64,000 nt of DNA from Mesorhizobium shangrilense (lineage in GTDB: Bacteria > Pseudomonadota > Alphaproteobacteria > Rhizobiales > Rhizobiaceae): NCBI RefSeq assembly GCF_040537815.1, contig NZ_JBEWSZ010000004.1:1-64000 (forward strand). The letters are read 5' to 3'. The notes under the pieces are model-generated. The model did not search any database and was not told the origin of the DNA. It was given only the letters and a program-made list of their open reading frames with translations. Shown piece by piece: positions 44,083 to 53,367 of this stretch. Position 1 is the first letter of the stretch, and each line of letters starts with the position of its first letter. The position numbers were made by a program, and so were the translations under genes.

Positions 44083-45731
44083 ACGCGCCTCCAACCATGA
44101 CGCCACCGCTTTTGCAAGTGGACAACCTCACCATCGCCTTCGGTTCGGTGACGGCGGTAAAGGGCGTCTCGTTCCATATACGCCCGGGCGAAATCCTTGG
44201 CATCGTCGGTGAAAGCGGTTCGGGGAAATCCATCACTTGCCGGGCCTTGATGGGCCTTTTGCCTGGCACCGCGCAGGCGGGTGGCAGCGTCAAGCTTGAA
44301 GGTCGTGGTTTGCTCGACTTCAGCGAACCCGACTGGTGCGCCATCCGCGGCCGTGACATGGGCATGATCTTCCAGAACCCGGCCTCGCATCTCGATCCAC
44401 TGCGCCGCATCGGCAAGCAGATTGCCGCCCCCTTGGTCCGGCACCTCGGCATCAGCAGACGGGAAGCGCTGCACCGTGCGGTAAAGCTGCTCGACGATGT
44501 CGGTATCCGGGACCCGGAAATGCGCGCCCGTTCCTATCCGCACGAGTTTTCCGGCGGCATGAAGCAGCGTGCCATGATCGCGGCCGCGATCGGCTGCGGC
44601 CCGAAACTGCTCATCGCCGACGAGCCGACGACGGCGCTCGACGTCACCGTTCAGGCCAGGATTCTCAAGCTTCTGAAAGACCTTAACCAGGAACGCGGGC
44701 TGGCCATCATCCTGATTTCGCACGATCTCGGTGTCGTCGCCGATATCTGTTCGCGCGTCGTGGTAATGCGCGATGGCGAGATCGTGGAACAGGGGCCTAT
44801 CGACGAGGTCATCAACCGCCCCCAGCATGTCTACACACGGCTCCTCATCGATTCCCAGCCAGGGCGAAGGAGCCTTTCCGCCTTGCCCAGCGCAACGGCC
44901 GCACCGTTGCTTAGCGTCGAAAACTTCTCGGTTTCCTTTCCCGTCAGACGCGACCTGGTCGGAGGTTTCGCGAAAGCAAGCGCCAGGGCATTCCTTGCAC
45001 TCGATGGCGTCGATCTCCAGATTGCCACTGGAGAAACGGTCGGCATCGTCGGTGAAAGCGGATCGGGAAAGAGCACGCTTGCCCGCGCCATAATCCGGCA
45101 AAATCGGCCGAGCACTGGTGTCATCAGGCTTGAGGGACAGAACATCAATGCGCTCACCGGTGACGCGCTCACCCGTTTTCGGCGCCGCGTCCAAATGGTG
45201 TTCCAGAACCCCTACGATTCGCTCAACCCGCGCATGACCATATCGCAAGCGGTTGCCGAACCGATCTGGCGGCACGGCCTTGCCGATCGCCGGACAGCGG
45301 AAATCCAGGCCAACGAGCTTCTGGACATGGTCGAACTTCCAAGCGCGCTGCGCAGCCGCAAACCGCGTCAGCTCTCCGGCGGCCAATGCCAGCGTGTCGG
45401 CCTGGCACGGGCGCTCGCCTTGCAGCCGCAACTGTTGATCGCCGACGAGATTACGTCGGCGCTCGACGTCACCACCCAAGCGCAGATTCTCGAACTGCTG
45501 ACCCGACTGCAGCGCGAACGCGCGCTCACATTGCTCTACATCTCACACGATCTTTCTGTCGTCAGCAGTATCTGCCAGCGGGTCTATGTGTTCAAGGCCG
45601 GCAGGATCGTCGAAAACGGGCCCGCGCGACAGGTGCTGACCACTCCGAAAGATCCGTACACGCAGGAGCTCGTTGGGTCACTCTCCCATCTGGCGCCCGC
45701 CGCCTCCCCTCAAATCCCATTTCAGGTCTAG
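44079..45731 (+). CDS. Dual-domain peptide ABC transporter ATP-binding protein (DppD-DppF fusion)
   Basis: 550 residues with two complete ATPase domains. The first (about 10-265) has [27 protein letters not shown] and [14 protein letters not shown]. The second (about 285-545) has [30 protein letters not shown] and [14 protein letters not shown]; the second Walker B reads DEI rather than DEP. This DppD-DppF-like fusion is common in rhizobia. ATG 44079 overlaps the permease stop by four bases. The frame open upstream is a shadow of the permease gene. Confidence 0.92.
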   Translation: MNAPPTMTPPLLQVDNLTIAFGSVTAVKGVSFHIRPGEILGIVGESGSGKSITCRALMGLLPGTAQAGGSVKLEGRGLLDFSEPDWCAIRGRDMGMIFQNPASHLDPLRRIGKQIAAPLVRHLGISRREALHRAVKLLDDVGIRDPEMRARSYPHEFSGGMKQRAMIAAAIGCGPKLLIADEPTTALDVTVQARILKLLKDLNQERGLAIILISHDLGVVADICSRVVVMRDGEIVEQGPIDEVINRPQHVYTRLLIDSQPGRRSLSALPSATAAPLLSVENFSVSFPVRRDLVGGFAKASARAFLALDGVDLQIATGETVGIVGESGSGKSTLARAIIRQNRPSTGVIRLEGQNINALTGDALTRFRRRVQMVFQNPYDSLNPRMTISQAVAEPIWRHGLADRRTAEIQANELLDMVELPSALRSRKPRQLSGGQCQRVGLARALALQPQLLIADEITSALDVTTQAQILELLTRLQRERALTLLYISHDLSVVSSICQRVYVFKAGRIVENGPARQVLTTPKDPYTQELVGSLSHLAPAASPQIPFQV

Positions 45732-45734
45732 ATC

Positions 45735-47189
45735 ATGCGCCTTGATGAATATGTCACCTACGACGGGATCGGCCTCAGCCAGTTGCTGGCCAAAGGCAAG
45801 ATCACGCCGAGAGACCTTGGCCGCTGCGTCACGGAGGCTGTGGCTGTGGTCAATCCGGAGATCAATGCAGTTGTCGAACTCTACGGCGACGCGATCGATG
45901 CGCTCCCTGAGGCAGCGCTCGGCGGCCCGTTCAATGGTATTCCGACGCTGACCAAGGATTTCCCGATCGAGGCCGGCCGCCCCGCCGAATTCGGTAGCTG
46001 CCTTGCGCAGGGTTTTCGCGCGACGCACGATGCTGTCTACTGGACCCGCCTTCGCAAGGGCGGCCTTGTCAATGCCGGCCGCACGACGAGCTCGGAATTC
46101 GGCGTGCCGGCGGCTACCGAAACGCTGCTCTATGGTGCGACACGCAACCCCTGGAACATCGAGCACGGCGTCTCGGGATCGAGCGGCGGCGCGGCGGCGG
46201 CGGTCGCTGCCGGCATCGTCCCGTTCGCGCAAGGAAGCGACGGCGGCGGGTCGATCCGCATGCCCGCCTCCTTCTGCGGCCTGATAGGGTTGAAGCCGTC
46301 GCGCGGCCGCGTCACCGGTTCGCCCGGCGCTAACGCGCCTCTGCTCGGCCTCGCCACCGCGTTCATGCTGACCCGCTCGGTCCGCGACACCGCCTTGCTG
46401 CTCGACCTGTGCCATGGCCCCGATGCCGGCGACGGTTATGAGATCACGCCGCCGGCAGACTCCTACCGCGACGCGATCGGGCGTCCGCCGAGACCGTTGC
46501 GCATTGCGCTCTGCACCATTCCCTGGTCCGGCCGCGCAATCGATCCGGAAGTCGCGGCCGTCACGATAGGCACCGCCGCAAGACTTGCGTCCTTCGGCCA
46601 TCATGTCGAGGAGGCCTCGCCAGGCTTCGACTACGCCGCGTTTCTGGCCGCACAGAAGATCATCTGGGCGTCCGACAGCGCTGCCGGCCTGGCTGACATC
46701 GCCGGGCATATGGGCCGCGCGATCGATGAAACGACGCTCGGCGCCAGCGTACTTTCGCTCTACCGCCACGGGCTGACGCTGAGCGCTACCCAGTTGATCG
46801 ACGCGCTTGCCGTCTATGATGAGGTGACCCGCCAGCTCGGTCGATTTTTCGCCGGCTATGACCTGCTGCTCACGCCCACCTGCACGATCGTGCCGGAACG
46901 CACAGGCACCTATGACCCAGCCCGGCCCGACATCGACGTGAACGGTGTATTCGACGACCTCGCGCCGAAGGAAAGCTTCACCGCCCTTTTCAACGCGACC
47001 GGGCAGCCTGCCATTTCTCTGCCGGTGGGCTTGAGCCAGACCGGCCTGCCGATCGGCGTCCAACTCGTGGCCCGTTTCGGAAGAGAGGATCTGCTACTTG
47101 CCGTGGCGCGCCAACTCGAAGAAGGATTGGAACGCGGCACCGGCATCTGGGGTCAGGGCAAGCCCGACGTGCACGCAGGTAGACATTAA
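45735..47189 (+). CDS. Amidase-signature hydrolase (NylA-like)
   Basis: 484 residues. An amidase-signature enzyme that hydrolyses C-N bonds in amides or cyclic/linear short amide oligomers. The Ser-cisSer-Lys triad is visible: Lys74 in TLTKDF, a cis-Ser in GVSGSSGGAAAA (around 149-150) and Ser173 in GGGSIRMPASFCG. Spacing equals that of 6-aminohexanoate-cyclic-dimer hydrolase NylA, and VNPEINAV, GATRNPWN and the C-terminal GREDLLLAVARQLEE also resemble it from memory. It lies three bases after the ABC ATPase, in the same operon. Confidence 0.85.
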   Translation: MRLDEYVTYDGIGLSQLLAKGKITPRDLGRCVTEAVAVVNPEINAVVELYGDAIDALPEAALGGPFNGIPTLTKDFPIEAGRPAEFGSCLAQGFRATHDAVYWTRLRKGGLVNAGRTTSSEFGVPAATETLLYGATRNPWNIEHGVSGSSGGAAAAVAAGIVPFAQGSDGGGSIRMPASFCGLIGLKPSRGRVTGSPGANAPLLGLATAFMLTRSVRDTALLLDLCHGPDAGDGYEITPPADSYRDAIGRPPRPLRIALCTIPWSGRAIDPEVAAVTIGTAARLASFGHHVEEASPGFDYAAFLAAQKIIWASDSAAGLADIAGHMGRAIDETTLGASVLSLYRHGLTLSATQLIDALAVYDEVTRQLGRFFAGYDLLLTPTCTIVPERTGTYDPARPDIDVNGVFDDLAPKESFTALFNATGQPAISLPVGLSQTGLPIGVQLVARFGREDLLLAVARQLEEGLERGTGIWGQGKPDVHAGRH

Positions 47190-47202
47190 GGGCGGATCGG
47201 TC

Positions 47203-48132
47203 ATGGGGAAAAAGCGGAACTCCAAGACGGCCACGGAGCAAAACGGCAGCGAGGAGAAGATCGACATCGAGGCGATCCTGCGCGCCCGAATGGCCGATTT
47301 TTCGCCTTCCGAACAAAACCTCGCTGCCCACATGCTCGACAACGTCCATATGCTGCCTTTCGAGACTGGCAGCAGCATCGCCCAGGCGGTCGGCGTGAGC
47401 GAGATGACGGTGACGCGCTTCGTCCGCGGTCTCGGCTTTGAAAGCCTCCGCGATCTCAAGAATCGGCTGCGCCATTCGGTCGCCGAGAAGGACAGCGACA
47501 TTGACGACTACATGGGCCGTTTCCAGGTGCGCAACAGCCGGCAGGAGGCGCTGCAGGAAAGCCTGCGCCTGGATCTCGACGCCATCGTCAAGGCCTATGC
47601 GTTAACCGCGACCGACCTTTGGGACGAAGCCGCCGCTGCGCTCGCCAAGTCCCGGACGGTCTATGTCGTTGGGTTCCAGGCATCCAAAGGGCTGGCGATG
47701 GATTTTGCCAGCCGCCTGCTTTGGGCGCGTCCGAACGTCATCTTTGTCGACAATACGAGCGGCACGTTTGGCGAGATCATCGCCGCCGACCCGAAACAGA
47801 GCTTGGTCGTACTGGTGGACACTGCCTCTTATGCGGCGCGCGGCATAAAACTGGCTGAAAAGCTGAAATCGCTGGAAATGCCACTGATCGTCGTCACCGA
47901 CAAGTTCAGTCATTGGGCCTTCGCCTACACACGTTTCGTCTTCGAAGGGCATACGCATGTGAAGACGTTCTGGGATTCGACAGCCAGCCTCGGTGTTATC
48001 CTGAACCTGATGATCGACACGGTTGCCATACGGCTCGGTCCAAAAGCCAAACGCAATTTCGCCGCCATGAGCGACATGGGAAATCTGTTCGGCGAGTTCG
48101 TTGGCGGGAGCTATCTGCGCCGCAAGGACTGA
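47203..48132 (+). CDS. RpiR/MurR family transcriptional regulator
   Basis: 309 residues. The N-terminal RpiR-type HTH (about 25-105) includes FSPSEQNLAAHMLDNVHMLP and GVSEMTVTRFVRGLGFESLR. A SIS domain follows (about 135-275), with VYVVGFQASKGLAMDFASRL and VVLVDTASYAARGIKLAEKL; SIS domains usually bind phosphosugars. ATG 47203 is used; the frame upstream overlaps the amidase. It is encoded inside the operon between amidase and serine hydrolase and probably controls it. Confidence 0.9.
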   Translation: MGKKRNSKTATEQNGSEEKIDIEAILRARMADFSPSEQNLAAHMLDNVHMLPFETGSSIAQAVGVSEMTVTRFVRGLGFESLRDLKNRLRHSVAEKDSDIDDYMGRFQVRNSRQEALQESLRLDLDAIVKAYALTATDLWDEAAAALAKSRTVYVVGFQASKGLAMDFASRLLWARPNVIFVDNTSGTFGEIIAADPKQSLVVLVDTASYAARGIKLAEKLKSLEMPLIVVTDKFSHWAFAYTRFVFEGHTHVKTFWDSTASLGVILNLMIDTVAIRLGPKAKRNFAAMSDMGNLFGEFVGGSYLRRKD

Positions 48133-48143
48133 GACCTTCCAGC

Positions 48144-49352
48144 ATGAAAGATCACAGCATGAATGCCGACGCCACTTCCTGGTTTCGCGATCCCACAATG
48201 CCCGGAGCACCGATCATCCCGCGCGATGATTGGGACCGCGCGCCATGGAACCGCTGGACCTTCCAGCATGTGCGCGACATGGTGGCGACGACGCAGGTGT
48301 GGCGCGGCCAAGGCCAGGCGAGCCCGTTGCCTGTTGCTTTGCAAGAGATTGATGCCATCGGCTTCGAGATCGACGGAAGACGCGAGACAATCGGCGCCTT
48401 TCTGCAATCGAGCTATGCCGACGGGTTTCTCGTCCTGCATCGCGGCAAGGTCGTTGCTGAGCGCTACATGAATGGCATGACCGCGCGGACGCCGCATCTG
48501 TCGCAATCGGTGGCAAAGTCGATCGTCGGCACCGTCGCCGGTATCCTGATCGAGCGCGGTCTGGTCGATCCGGGGGCGCCCGTTACCCATTATCTGCCGG
48601 AGCTCGGCGCAACGGCTTATCGCGGCGCGACGGTGCAGCACGTGCTGGATATGACCAGCGGTGTTGTTTTCGACGAGACCTACACCGCGCTGGATTCGCA
48701 TATGGCGCAAATGGACGTCGCTTGCGGATGGAAGGAGCGCAAGCACCCGGCTTGGCCGACAAACGTGTGGGAGCTGATCCTGACCTTGAAGCAGAGCGAA
48801 TGCGCGCACGGCGCAGCGTTCCGCTATCGCTCGATCGAAACCGACGTGCTCTCCTTCATTCTGCAGCGGGTCTCCGGAATGCCGCTTGCGGACCTGGTCA
48901 GCCGCGAATTGTGGGCGCCGATGGGTGCGGAGGAGGACGCCTATTTCACTGTCGATCCGGCCGGCTATGCACTGGGTGATGGCGGCTTCAACGCCACCTT
49001 GCGCGACTACGCCCGCTTCGCCCTGCTGCATCTCGGCCATGGCCAGATCGATGGCCGGCAGATCGTCCCGGCCGCTTGGATCGGGGAGATCCGTTGTGGA
49101 AATCCCGATCTTTTCGGCGACGTCTATCGCGACGTCCTTCCGCAGGGTGCCTATCATAACCAGTTCTGGATAGAGGACACCATGCGCGGAGCCTATATGG
49201 CGCGAGGTGTATTCGGACAGCTCATCTATATCGATCCCGCCGCCGAATTCGCTGCTGTGAAGCTGTCAAGCTGGCCGGAATTCCTGGACGCCAAGCGCAG
49301 CCGCACTGCATTGGCTGCCGTAAGGGCCATACGAGACAGATTGTCCCGGTAA
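48144..49352 (+). CDS. Class C beta-lactamase-fold serine hydrolase (NylB-like)
   Basis: 402 residues with no signal peptide, so cytoplasmic. The SxxK motif is SVAK (Ser122, Lys125). Tyr228 in FRYRSIETD corresponds to the catalytic Tyr of 6-aminohexanoate-dimer hydrolase NylB, and Tyr180 in FDETY to its second substrate Tyr. WNRWTFQHVRDMV, YADGFLVL, HYLPELGATAY and VKLSSWPE also parallel NylB from memory. The family hydrolyses small amides or esters. ATG 48144 is used; ATG 48159 is an alternative. It ends the peptide-transporter/amidase operon. Confidence 0.85.
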   Translation: MKDHSMNADATSWFRDPTMPGAPIIPRDDWDRAPWNRWTFQHVRDMVATTQVWRGQGQASPLPVALQEIDAIGFEIDGRRETIGAFLQSSYADGFLVLHRGKVVAERYMNGMTARTPHLSQSVAKSIVGTVAGILIERGLVDPGAPVTHYLPELGATAYRGATVQHVLDMTSGVVFDETYTALDSHMAQMDVACGWKERKHPAWPTNVWELILTLKQSECAHGAAFRYRSIETDVLSFILQRVSGMPLADLVSRELWAPMGAEEDAYFTVDPAGYALGDGGFNATLRDYARFALLHLGHGQIDGRQIVPAAWIGEIRCGNPDLFGDVYRDVLPQGAYHNQFWIEDTMRGAYMARGVFGQLIYIDPAAEFAAVKLSSWPEFLDAKRSRTALAAVRAIRDRLSR

Positions 49353-49662
49353 GATCCGAGTGTGGTTCAAGAGCCGCGGGATGCCGGGCCTATGGAGCAG
49401 TCTGCCGACGGCCTCTGGCGGCTCCATGAGTTGATCTTCGCGTTGCCCTTCCAGAGTTCTCTTCAGGATCAGAATCGCCACGGCTGAATAGGCGATTGGC
49501 TGCAGAGTCCATCAACCCACTTATGCACCGCGCCTGATAGTGACTGTGTTTATCCAGCCATTGATCGGACGCTTAGTCCAATCTGGACCAGATAGCTGTG
49601 TCGTAGGCGCCATCATTTTGTAGCGTAGCTCCCACGGCGGCCAACCGCCGGTCAGGGAGGAA
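49353..49662. other. Intergenic region leading into the second sugar ABC operon
   Basis: No gene is supported in these 310 bases. A minus-strand open frame of 71 codons (49266-49481) overlaps the hydrolase gene and has no recognisable content. The region is moderately AT-rich near 49520-49620, where the operon promoter probably lies. It contains the GTCCA-N3-TGGAC palindrome listed separately. Confidence 0.45.
49576..49588. promoter_or_regulatory. GTCCA-N3-TGGAC palindrome, site 1
   Basis: GTCCAATCTGGAC is a perfect 5+5 inverted repeat 74 bases before the ABC ATPase start. The same pattern occurs at 58740-58752 and 61240-61252, each upstream of a different transcription unit of this module. 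It is the presumed operator of the wHTH-SBP regulator. Confidence 0.65.
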
Positions 49663-51177
49663 ATGATGGAGAGGCGAGCCGTTCTGACGGTCACGGGCCT
49701 GCAGAAATCCTTCGGCGGTGTCCAGGCGCTGAATGGCGTCGACTTCGATCTTGAGGCCGGCGAAATTCATGCGCTGTGCGGCGAGAACGGCGCCGGCAAA
49801 AGCACGCTGGTACGGATGATCGCCGGGCTGATGAGCCCGGACGAGGGAGAGATCCGCATCGATGGCAATCTGCTCAAGCCGGGCCAGCTGACCAGTGTGA
49901 AGCAGGTCTCGGTCGTCTATCAGGAACTGTCGATCATCCCGCATCTGTCCGTTCTGGACAACGTGCTTCTCGGCGATCCCGACGTCGGCCAGCTCTACAT
50001 CCGGAAGCGCTATGCGGCCCGCGCGCGCCAGACCCTCGACCAGCTCGGCCTCTCCGAAGTTCCGCTCGACGTCGAGGCCGGTCGCCTGGCAATCGCCGAG
50101 CAGCAGCTTCTCGAAATCTGTCGCGCCGTGATGCGTGGCGCCCGCATCCTGATCCTGGACGAGCCGACCGCGAGCCTTTCCGACGCCGAGATCCAGCGCG
50201 TCTTCAAGACGGTTCGCTGGCTGCGCGAGAGCGGCACCGCCGTCATCTATATCAGCCATCGCCTGCCCGAGATTTTCGCGCTCACCGACCGCACAACCGT
50301 GTTTCGCAATGGTCGGCGGGTTCTCACCAAGCCAACAGCCGACTGGACCAGCGAAGAACTCGTCGCCGAGATGATCGGCCGCGAGGTCAAGCCAGCCCAT
50401 TCGGTGCGTGACCGCACCGATCTCCAGCACGCGCCCAAGGTTCTTGAGCTCAAGGCGCTCTCGGTCGCCGGAAAATACCGTCCGGTGACGCTGGACTTTC
50501 GCGCCGGCGAAGTCGTTGGCGTCATAGGCCAGCTTGGATCGGGCGCCAATGCACTGATCGAGACGCTGGCCGGCCTGGAAGCCCGCCATGAAGGAAGCGT
50601 GATCCTGAATGGCGCCGCCATTGATGTCACTTCGCTGTCGGCGGCGATATCCTGTGGCATTGCCTATGTCTCGGAGGATCGGGGCGGCAAGAGCCTGTTC
50701 CTCGGCGCGCCGATCGAGGTCAACCTGACATCGGCGATACTCGACCGCCTGAACCGCGCCGGCGTGCTTTCCCTCGGCGAGGCCCGCAAGCGGGCGCTCG
50801 ACCTGGCGCGCCGCTTCCAGATCGATGGAAGGCGGCTGCCATTGGCCGCGTCGACGCTTTCTGGCGGCAACCAGCAGAAGGTCGCCATTGCCAAATCCGT
50901 GGCCCTCGAACCGAAGGTGCTGGTGCTCAATGAGCCGACGCGTGGCGTCGATGTGGGGGCGCGGACCGAGATCTACCGCGAACTCCAGGCGCTCGCGCGC
51001 CAGGGTCTGGTCGTCCTGTTCTTCTCGACCGACCTCGAGGAAATCCGCGAACTGTCGCAACGCGTGATCACCGTTTTCCGGGGCGAGATCGTCAACGACT
51101 TGCCTGTCGAGGAGACCGCCATGGACTCGATCCTGGGCGATGTCGTGCGCGGACCGGGCATGGCGAGGGCGGCATGA
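49663..51177 (+). CDS. Sugar ABC transporter ATP-binding protein (CUT2, duplicated)
   Basis: 504 residues with two ABC domains. The first has GENGAGKSTLVRMIAG near residue 40 and ILILDEPTASLSDAE. The second (from about 260) has the degenerate P-loop GQLGSGANALIE, signature TLSGGNQQKVAIAKS and VLVLNEPTRGVDVGA; Asn replaces the usual Asp ahead of the Walker B Glu. ATG 49663 follows GGGAGG; a second ATG is three bases later. It is the first gene of an operon encoding two permeases, a binding protein and three enzymes. Confidence 0.92.
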   Translation: MMERRAVLTVTGLQKSFGGVQALNGVDFDLEAGEIHALCGENGAGKSTLVRMIAGLMSPDEGEIRIDGNLLKPGQLTSVKQVSVVYQELSIIPHLSVLDNVLLGDPDVGQLYIRKRYAARARQTLDQLGLSEVPLDVEAGRLAIAEQQLLEICRAVMRGARILILDEPTASLSDAEIQRVFKTVRWLRESGTAVIYISHRLPEIFALTDRTTVFRNGRRVLTKPTADWTSEELVAEMIGREVKPAHSVRDRTDLQHAPKVLELKALSVAGKYRPVTLDFRAGEVVGVIGQLGSGANALIETLAGLEARHEGSVILNGAAIDVTSLSAAISCGIAYVSEDRGGKSLFLGAPIEVNLTSAILDRLNRAGVLSLGEARKRALDLARRFQIDGRRLPLAASTLSGGNQQKVAIAKSVALEPKVLVLNEPTRGVDVGARTEIYRELQALARQGLVVLFFSTDLEEIRELSQRVITVFRGEIVNDLPVEETAMDSILGDVVRGPGMARAA

Positions 51178-52178
51178 GCATCGAAACAAGGACAGGAAGC
51201 GGAGGTTCCGGCTTGGCCGCTGTTGAAATGAAATCCGTGGGCGCGGCACTGCTGAGCCCGGAGCGCATCCAGTCCACGGCCGTCTGGATGGGCACGGTCC
51301 TCCTGGCGGCCTGGGCTGGCGTGACGGTGCCCGGCTTTGCGTCCAGCGCCAACATTTCCGCGATCATGTATTCGACTTCGGCGGTGGGCATAGCCGCCGT
51401 CGGCATGGCGTTCATCACCCTCTCGGGCAATCTCTTCATGCTCTCGATGGGCGCGACGGCGGCCGTATCGACGATCGTGTTCGCATCCTGTCTGCATCTC
51501 GGACTCCTCCCGAGCATCGCCGTGGTGGTGTTGGTCGGTGCCTTGTTCGGCCTTGCCCAGGGCATGGCCGTGGGCGTCTTCAAGACCAACCCGATCATCA
51601 CCACCATCGCGATGGCTTCGATCATCACCGGCGCCGGGTCGTTCTATTCCGGCGGCCTGACCGTTGTCGGACAGGGCGACGCGAGTTGGCTTGCTATTGG
51701 CCGCATGGCCGGTATCCCCAACCAGATCGTGCTGTTTCTGCTCGCGGCACTCGTCTTCAGCTTCATCGTCGAGCGGACACGCTTCGGCCGCGAACTGCGC
51801 CTGATCGGTCTCAATCCGAAGGCCGCGCATTTCACCGGCCTGCGCGTCGGCCGAGCCCTGGTGATCGCTTATGTGCTAGCGGCCGCGGCCGCCGCCTTTG
51901 CCGGCGCGCTCTACGGTTCGCAGGCGGCCCAGGGCAATCTCAAGCTCGGCGCGGGTCTCGATTTCGACGCCATCGCCGCGGTGCTTGTCGGCGGCGTGGC
52001 GATCAAGGGCGGTCAGGGACGCATTCTCGACGCCGCCATCGGCGCGGTTTTCCTGGCGATCATCACCAACATCCTGCTGCTCAAGGGCCTGTCGCTGGAA
52101 ATCCAGCTGATCGTGAAAGGCCTGGTCGTGATCGCCTCCGTCATCCTGGGCGCGCTGGCGCTCGGCGCGAGGAAATGA
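51174..52178 (+). CDS. Sugar ABC transporter permease 1 (RbsC-like)
   Basis: 334 residues, with about nine hydrophobic segments from residue 35 on. The family segments include SGNLFMLSMGATAAVSTIV near residue 82 and LDFDAIAAVLVGGVAIKGGQ near residue 260. The N-terminus is a 30-residue hydrophilic extension. It overlaps both neighbours by four bases (ATGA). With permease 2 it probably forms a heterodimeric channel. Confidence 0.9.
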   Translation: MSIETRTGSGGSGLAAVEMKSVGAALLSPERIQSTAVWMGTVLLAAWAGVTVPGFASSANISAIMYSTSAVGIAAVGMAFITLSGNLFMLSMGATAAVSTIVFASCLHLGLLPSIAVVVLVGALFGLAQGMAVGVFKTNPIITTIAMASIITGAGSFYSGGLTVVGQGDASWLAIGRMAGIPNQIVLFLLAALVFSFIVERTRFGRELRLIGLNPKAAHFTGLRVGRALVIAYVLAAAAAAFAGALYGSQAAQGNLKLGAGLDFDAIAAVLVGGVAIKGGQGRILDAAIGAVFLAIITNILLLKGLSLEIQLIVKGLVVIASVILGALALGARK

Positions 52179-53164
52179 CCATGGCATCGCCACGGAAGTC
52201 CCAGCCCATGTCCACGGCCACCTTGCTGCGCATCGCGCTCCTGATCGCGTTGATCATTGTCTTTGCGTCCTGGAATCCGGCCTTCGTCAGCGGCCGCAAC
52301 ATCTATGCGCTGATGCAGTCATTCGCGCTGCTGGGCCTGGTGGCGCTCGGCCTGTCGCTGACCATGATCGCCGGCGAATTCGACCTTAGCGTGGGGTCCA
52401 TGGTTGCCGTCGGCGGACTGCTGACGCTGGTCACCGGCGAGAGCAATCTCGCCTATGGCATGTGCGTGGCATTCGCCTTCGCGGTGGCAATCGGTGCGGC
52501 CAACGCCTTCGTCGTCAGCCGCTTCAACGTGTCCTCGCTGGTCGTCACCGTCGGATCGATGATGGCACTCTCAGGGTTTGCTTTCTGGCTTGCCGGCGGC
52601 AAGGTGATCAGCACCGACAATTTCGATCCCGGCTTTGCGCTCGACAATCCGATCCTGACGATCTTCTCCTGGCGCAGCCTGATCACGCTGGCGGCTTTTC
52701 TGCTGGCCGGCCTGTTCACGCGCCACACGCTGATGGGCCGCGACATCCGAGTCATCGGCAGCAAGCGCCTGGTGGCGGCGGCGAGCGGCGCGAAGGTCGG
52801 CCTGTCCCTCTTTATCGTCTTCATCATCTCCGCTCTTTGCGCTGCAATGGCCGGCAGCCTCCTGTCGATGAGCCTGGCCAGTGCTGCCGCGACCACTGGG
52901 AGCAATCTCATGCTGCAAGCCGTGTCGGCGGCAATCGTCGGCGGCGTGGCCCTGTCTGGTGGGTCGGGCTCGCCACTGCATGTGCTGATCGGGTCGCTGA
53001 TCCTGACGGTGATGAACAACGGATTGAGTTTGATGGGCATGGGCGCAACGGGGATCCTGTTCGCGAACGGGCTCGTGCTGATGGGAATCGTGCTGCTCGA
53101 CGGACAGTTGGGCGCATGGATGAGCGAACGGTTCGCGGCATCGCGGGCCAGACATTCCGCCTAG
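52175..53164 (+). CDS. Sugar ABC transporter permease 2 (RbsC-like)
   Basis: 329 residues with RbsC-type topology. MIAGEFDLSVGSMVAVGGLL near residue 62 and LQAVSAAIVGGVALSGGSGS near residue 250 are the family signatures. ATG 52175 overlaps the preceding stop (ATGA); the long frame open upstream is a shadow of permease 1. A mosaic repeat follows, separating this gene from the binding-protein gene by about 200 bases. Confidence 0.9.
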   Translation: MTMASPRKSQPMSTATLLRIALLIALIIVFASWNPAFVSGRNIYALMQSFALLGLVALGLSLTMIAGEFDLSVGSMVAVGGLLTLVTGESNLAYGMCVAFAFAVAIGAANAFVVSRFNVSSLVVTVGSMMALSGFAFWLAGGKVISTDNFDPGFALDNPILTIFSWRSLITLAAFLLAGLFTRHTLMGRDIRVIGSKRLVAAASGAKVGLSLFIVFIISALCAAMAGSLLSMSLASAAATTGSNLMLQAVSAAIVGGVALSGGSGSPLHVLIGSLILTVMNNGLSLMGMGATGILFANGLVLMGIVLLDGQLGAWMSERFAASRARHSA

Positions 53165-53172
53165 AGTCGGAT

Positions 53173-53276
53173 GATTTCAGATCAATCGATCTGAAATCTG
53201 AATCCGCCTCTAAATCAAAGAGATAGAGCATGATGTCGTCCGAAAACCGCTTCACACTTTTCAGCATCATGCTCTA
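53173..53276. repeat. Mosaic palindromic repeat inside the sugar ABC operon
   Basis: GATTTCAGATC and GATCTGAAATC form a perfect 11-bp stem with a four-base loop (53173-53198). TAGAGCATGATG (53224-53235) pairs perfectly with CATCATGCTCTA (53265-53276). The interior 53242-53262 matches the reverse complement of 15872-15892 at 20 of 21 positions. It lies between permease 2 and the binding-protein gene, so it is transcribed with the operon. Confidence 0.75.
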
Positions 53277-53367
53277 GCGGAAGTAACCGACGAAACCCAG
53301 TTCTGCCTGCGCCGTGTTGGGCGGCGGGGATGGGCGACGTGCAACCTGAAACGGGAGGAAAGACGAC

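Noticed and set aside
43842..45479. A 545-codon minus-strand frame opposite the dual ABC ATPase
   Set aside because: It is antisense to intact Walker and signature motifs and carries no domain of its own.
47913..48143. Upstream extension of the NylB-like hydrolase into the RpiR gene
   Set aside because: The extra residues are an out-of-frame reading of the SIS domain; ATG 48144 fits the family length.
49266..49481. Small minus-strand ORF after the NylB-like gene
   Set aside because: It overlaps the 3' end of a well-supported gene and shows no motif.
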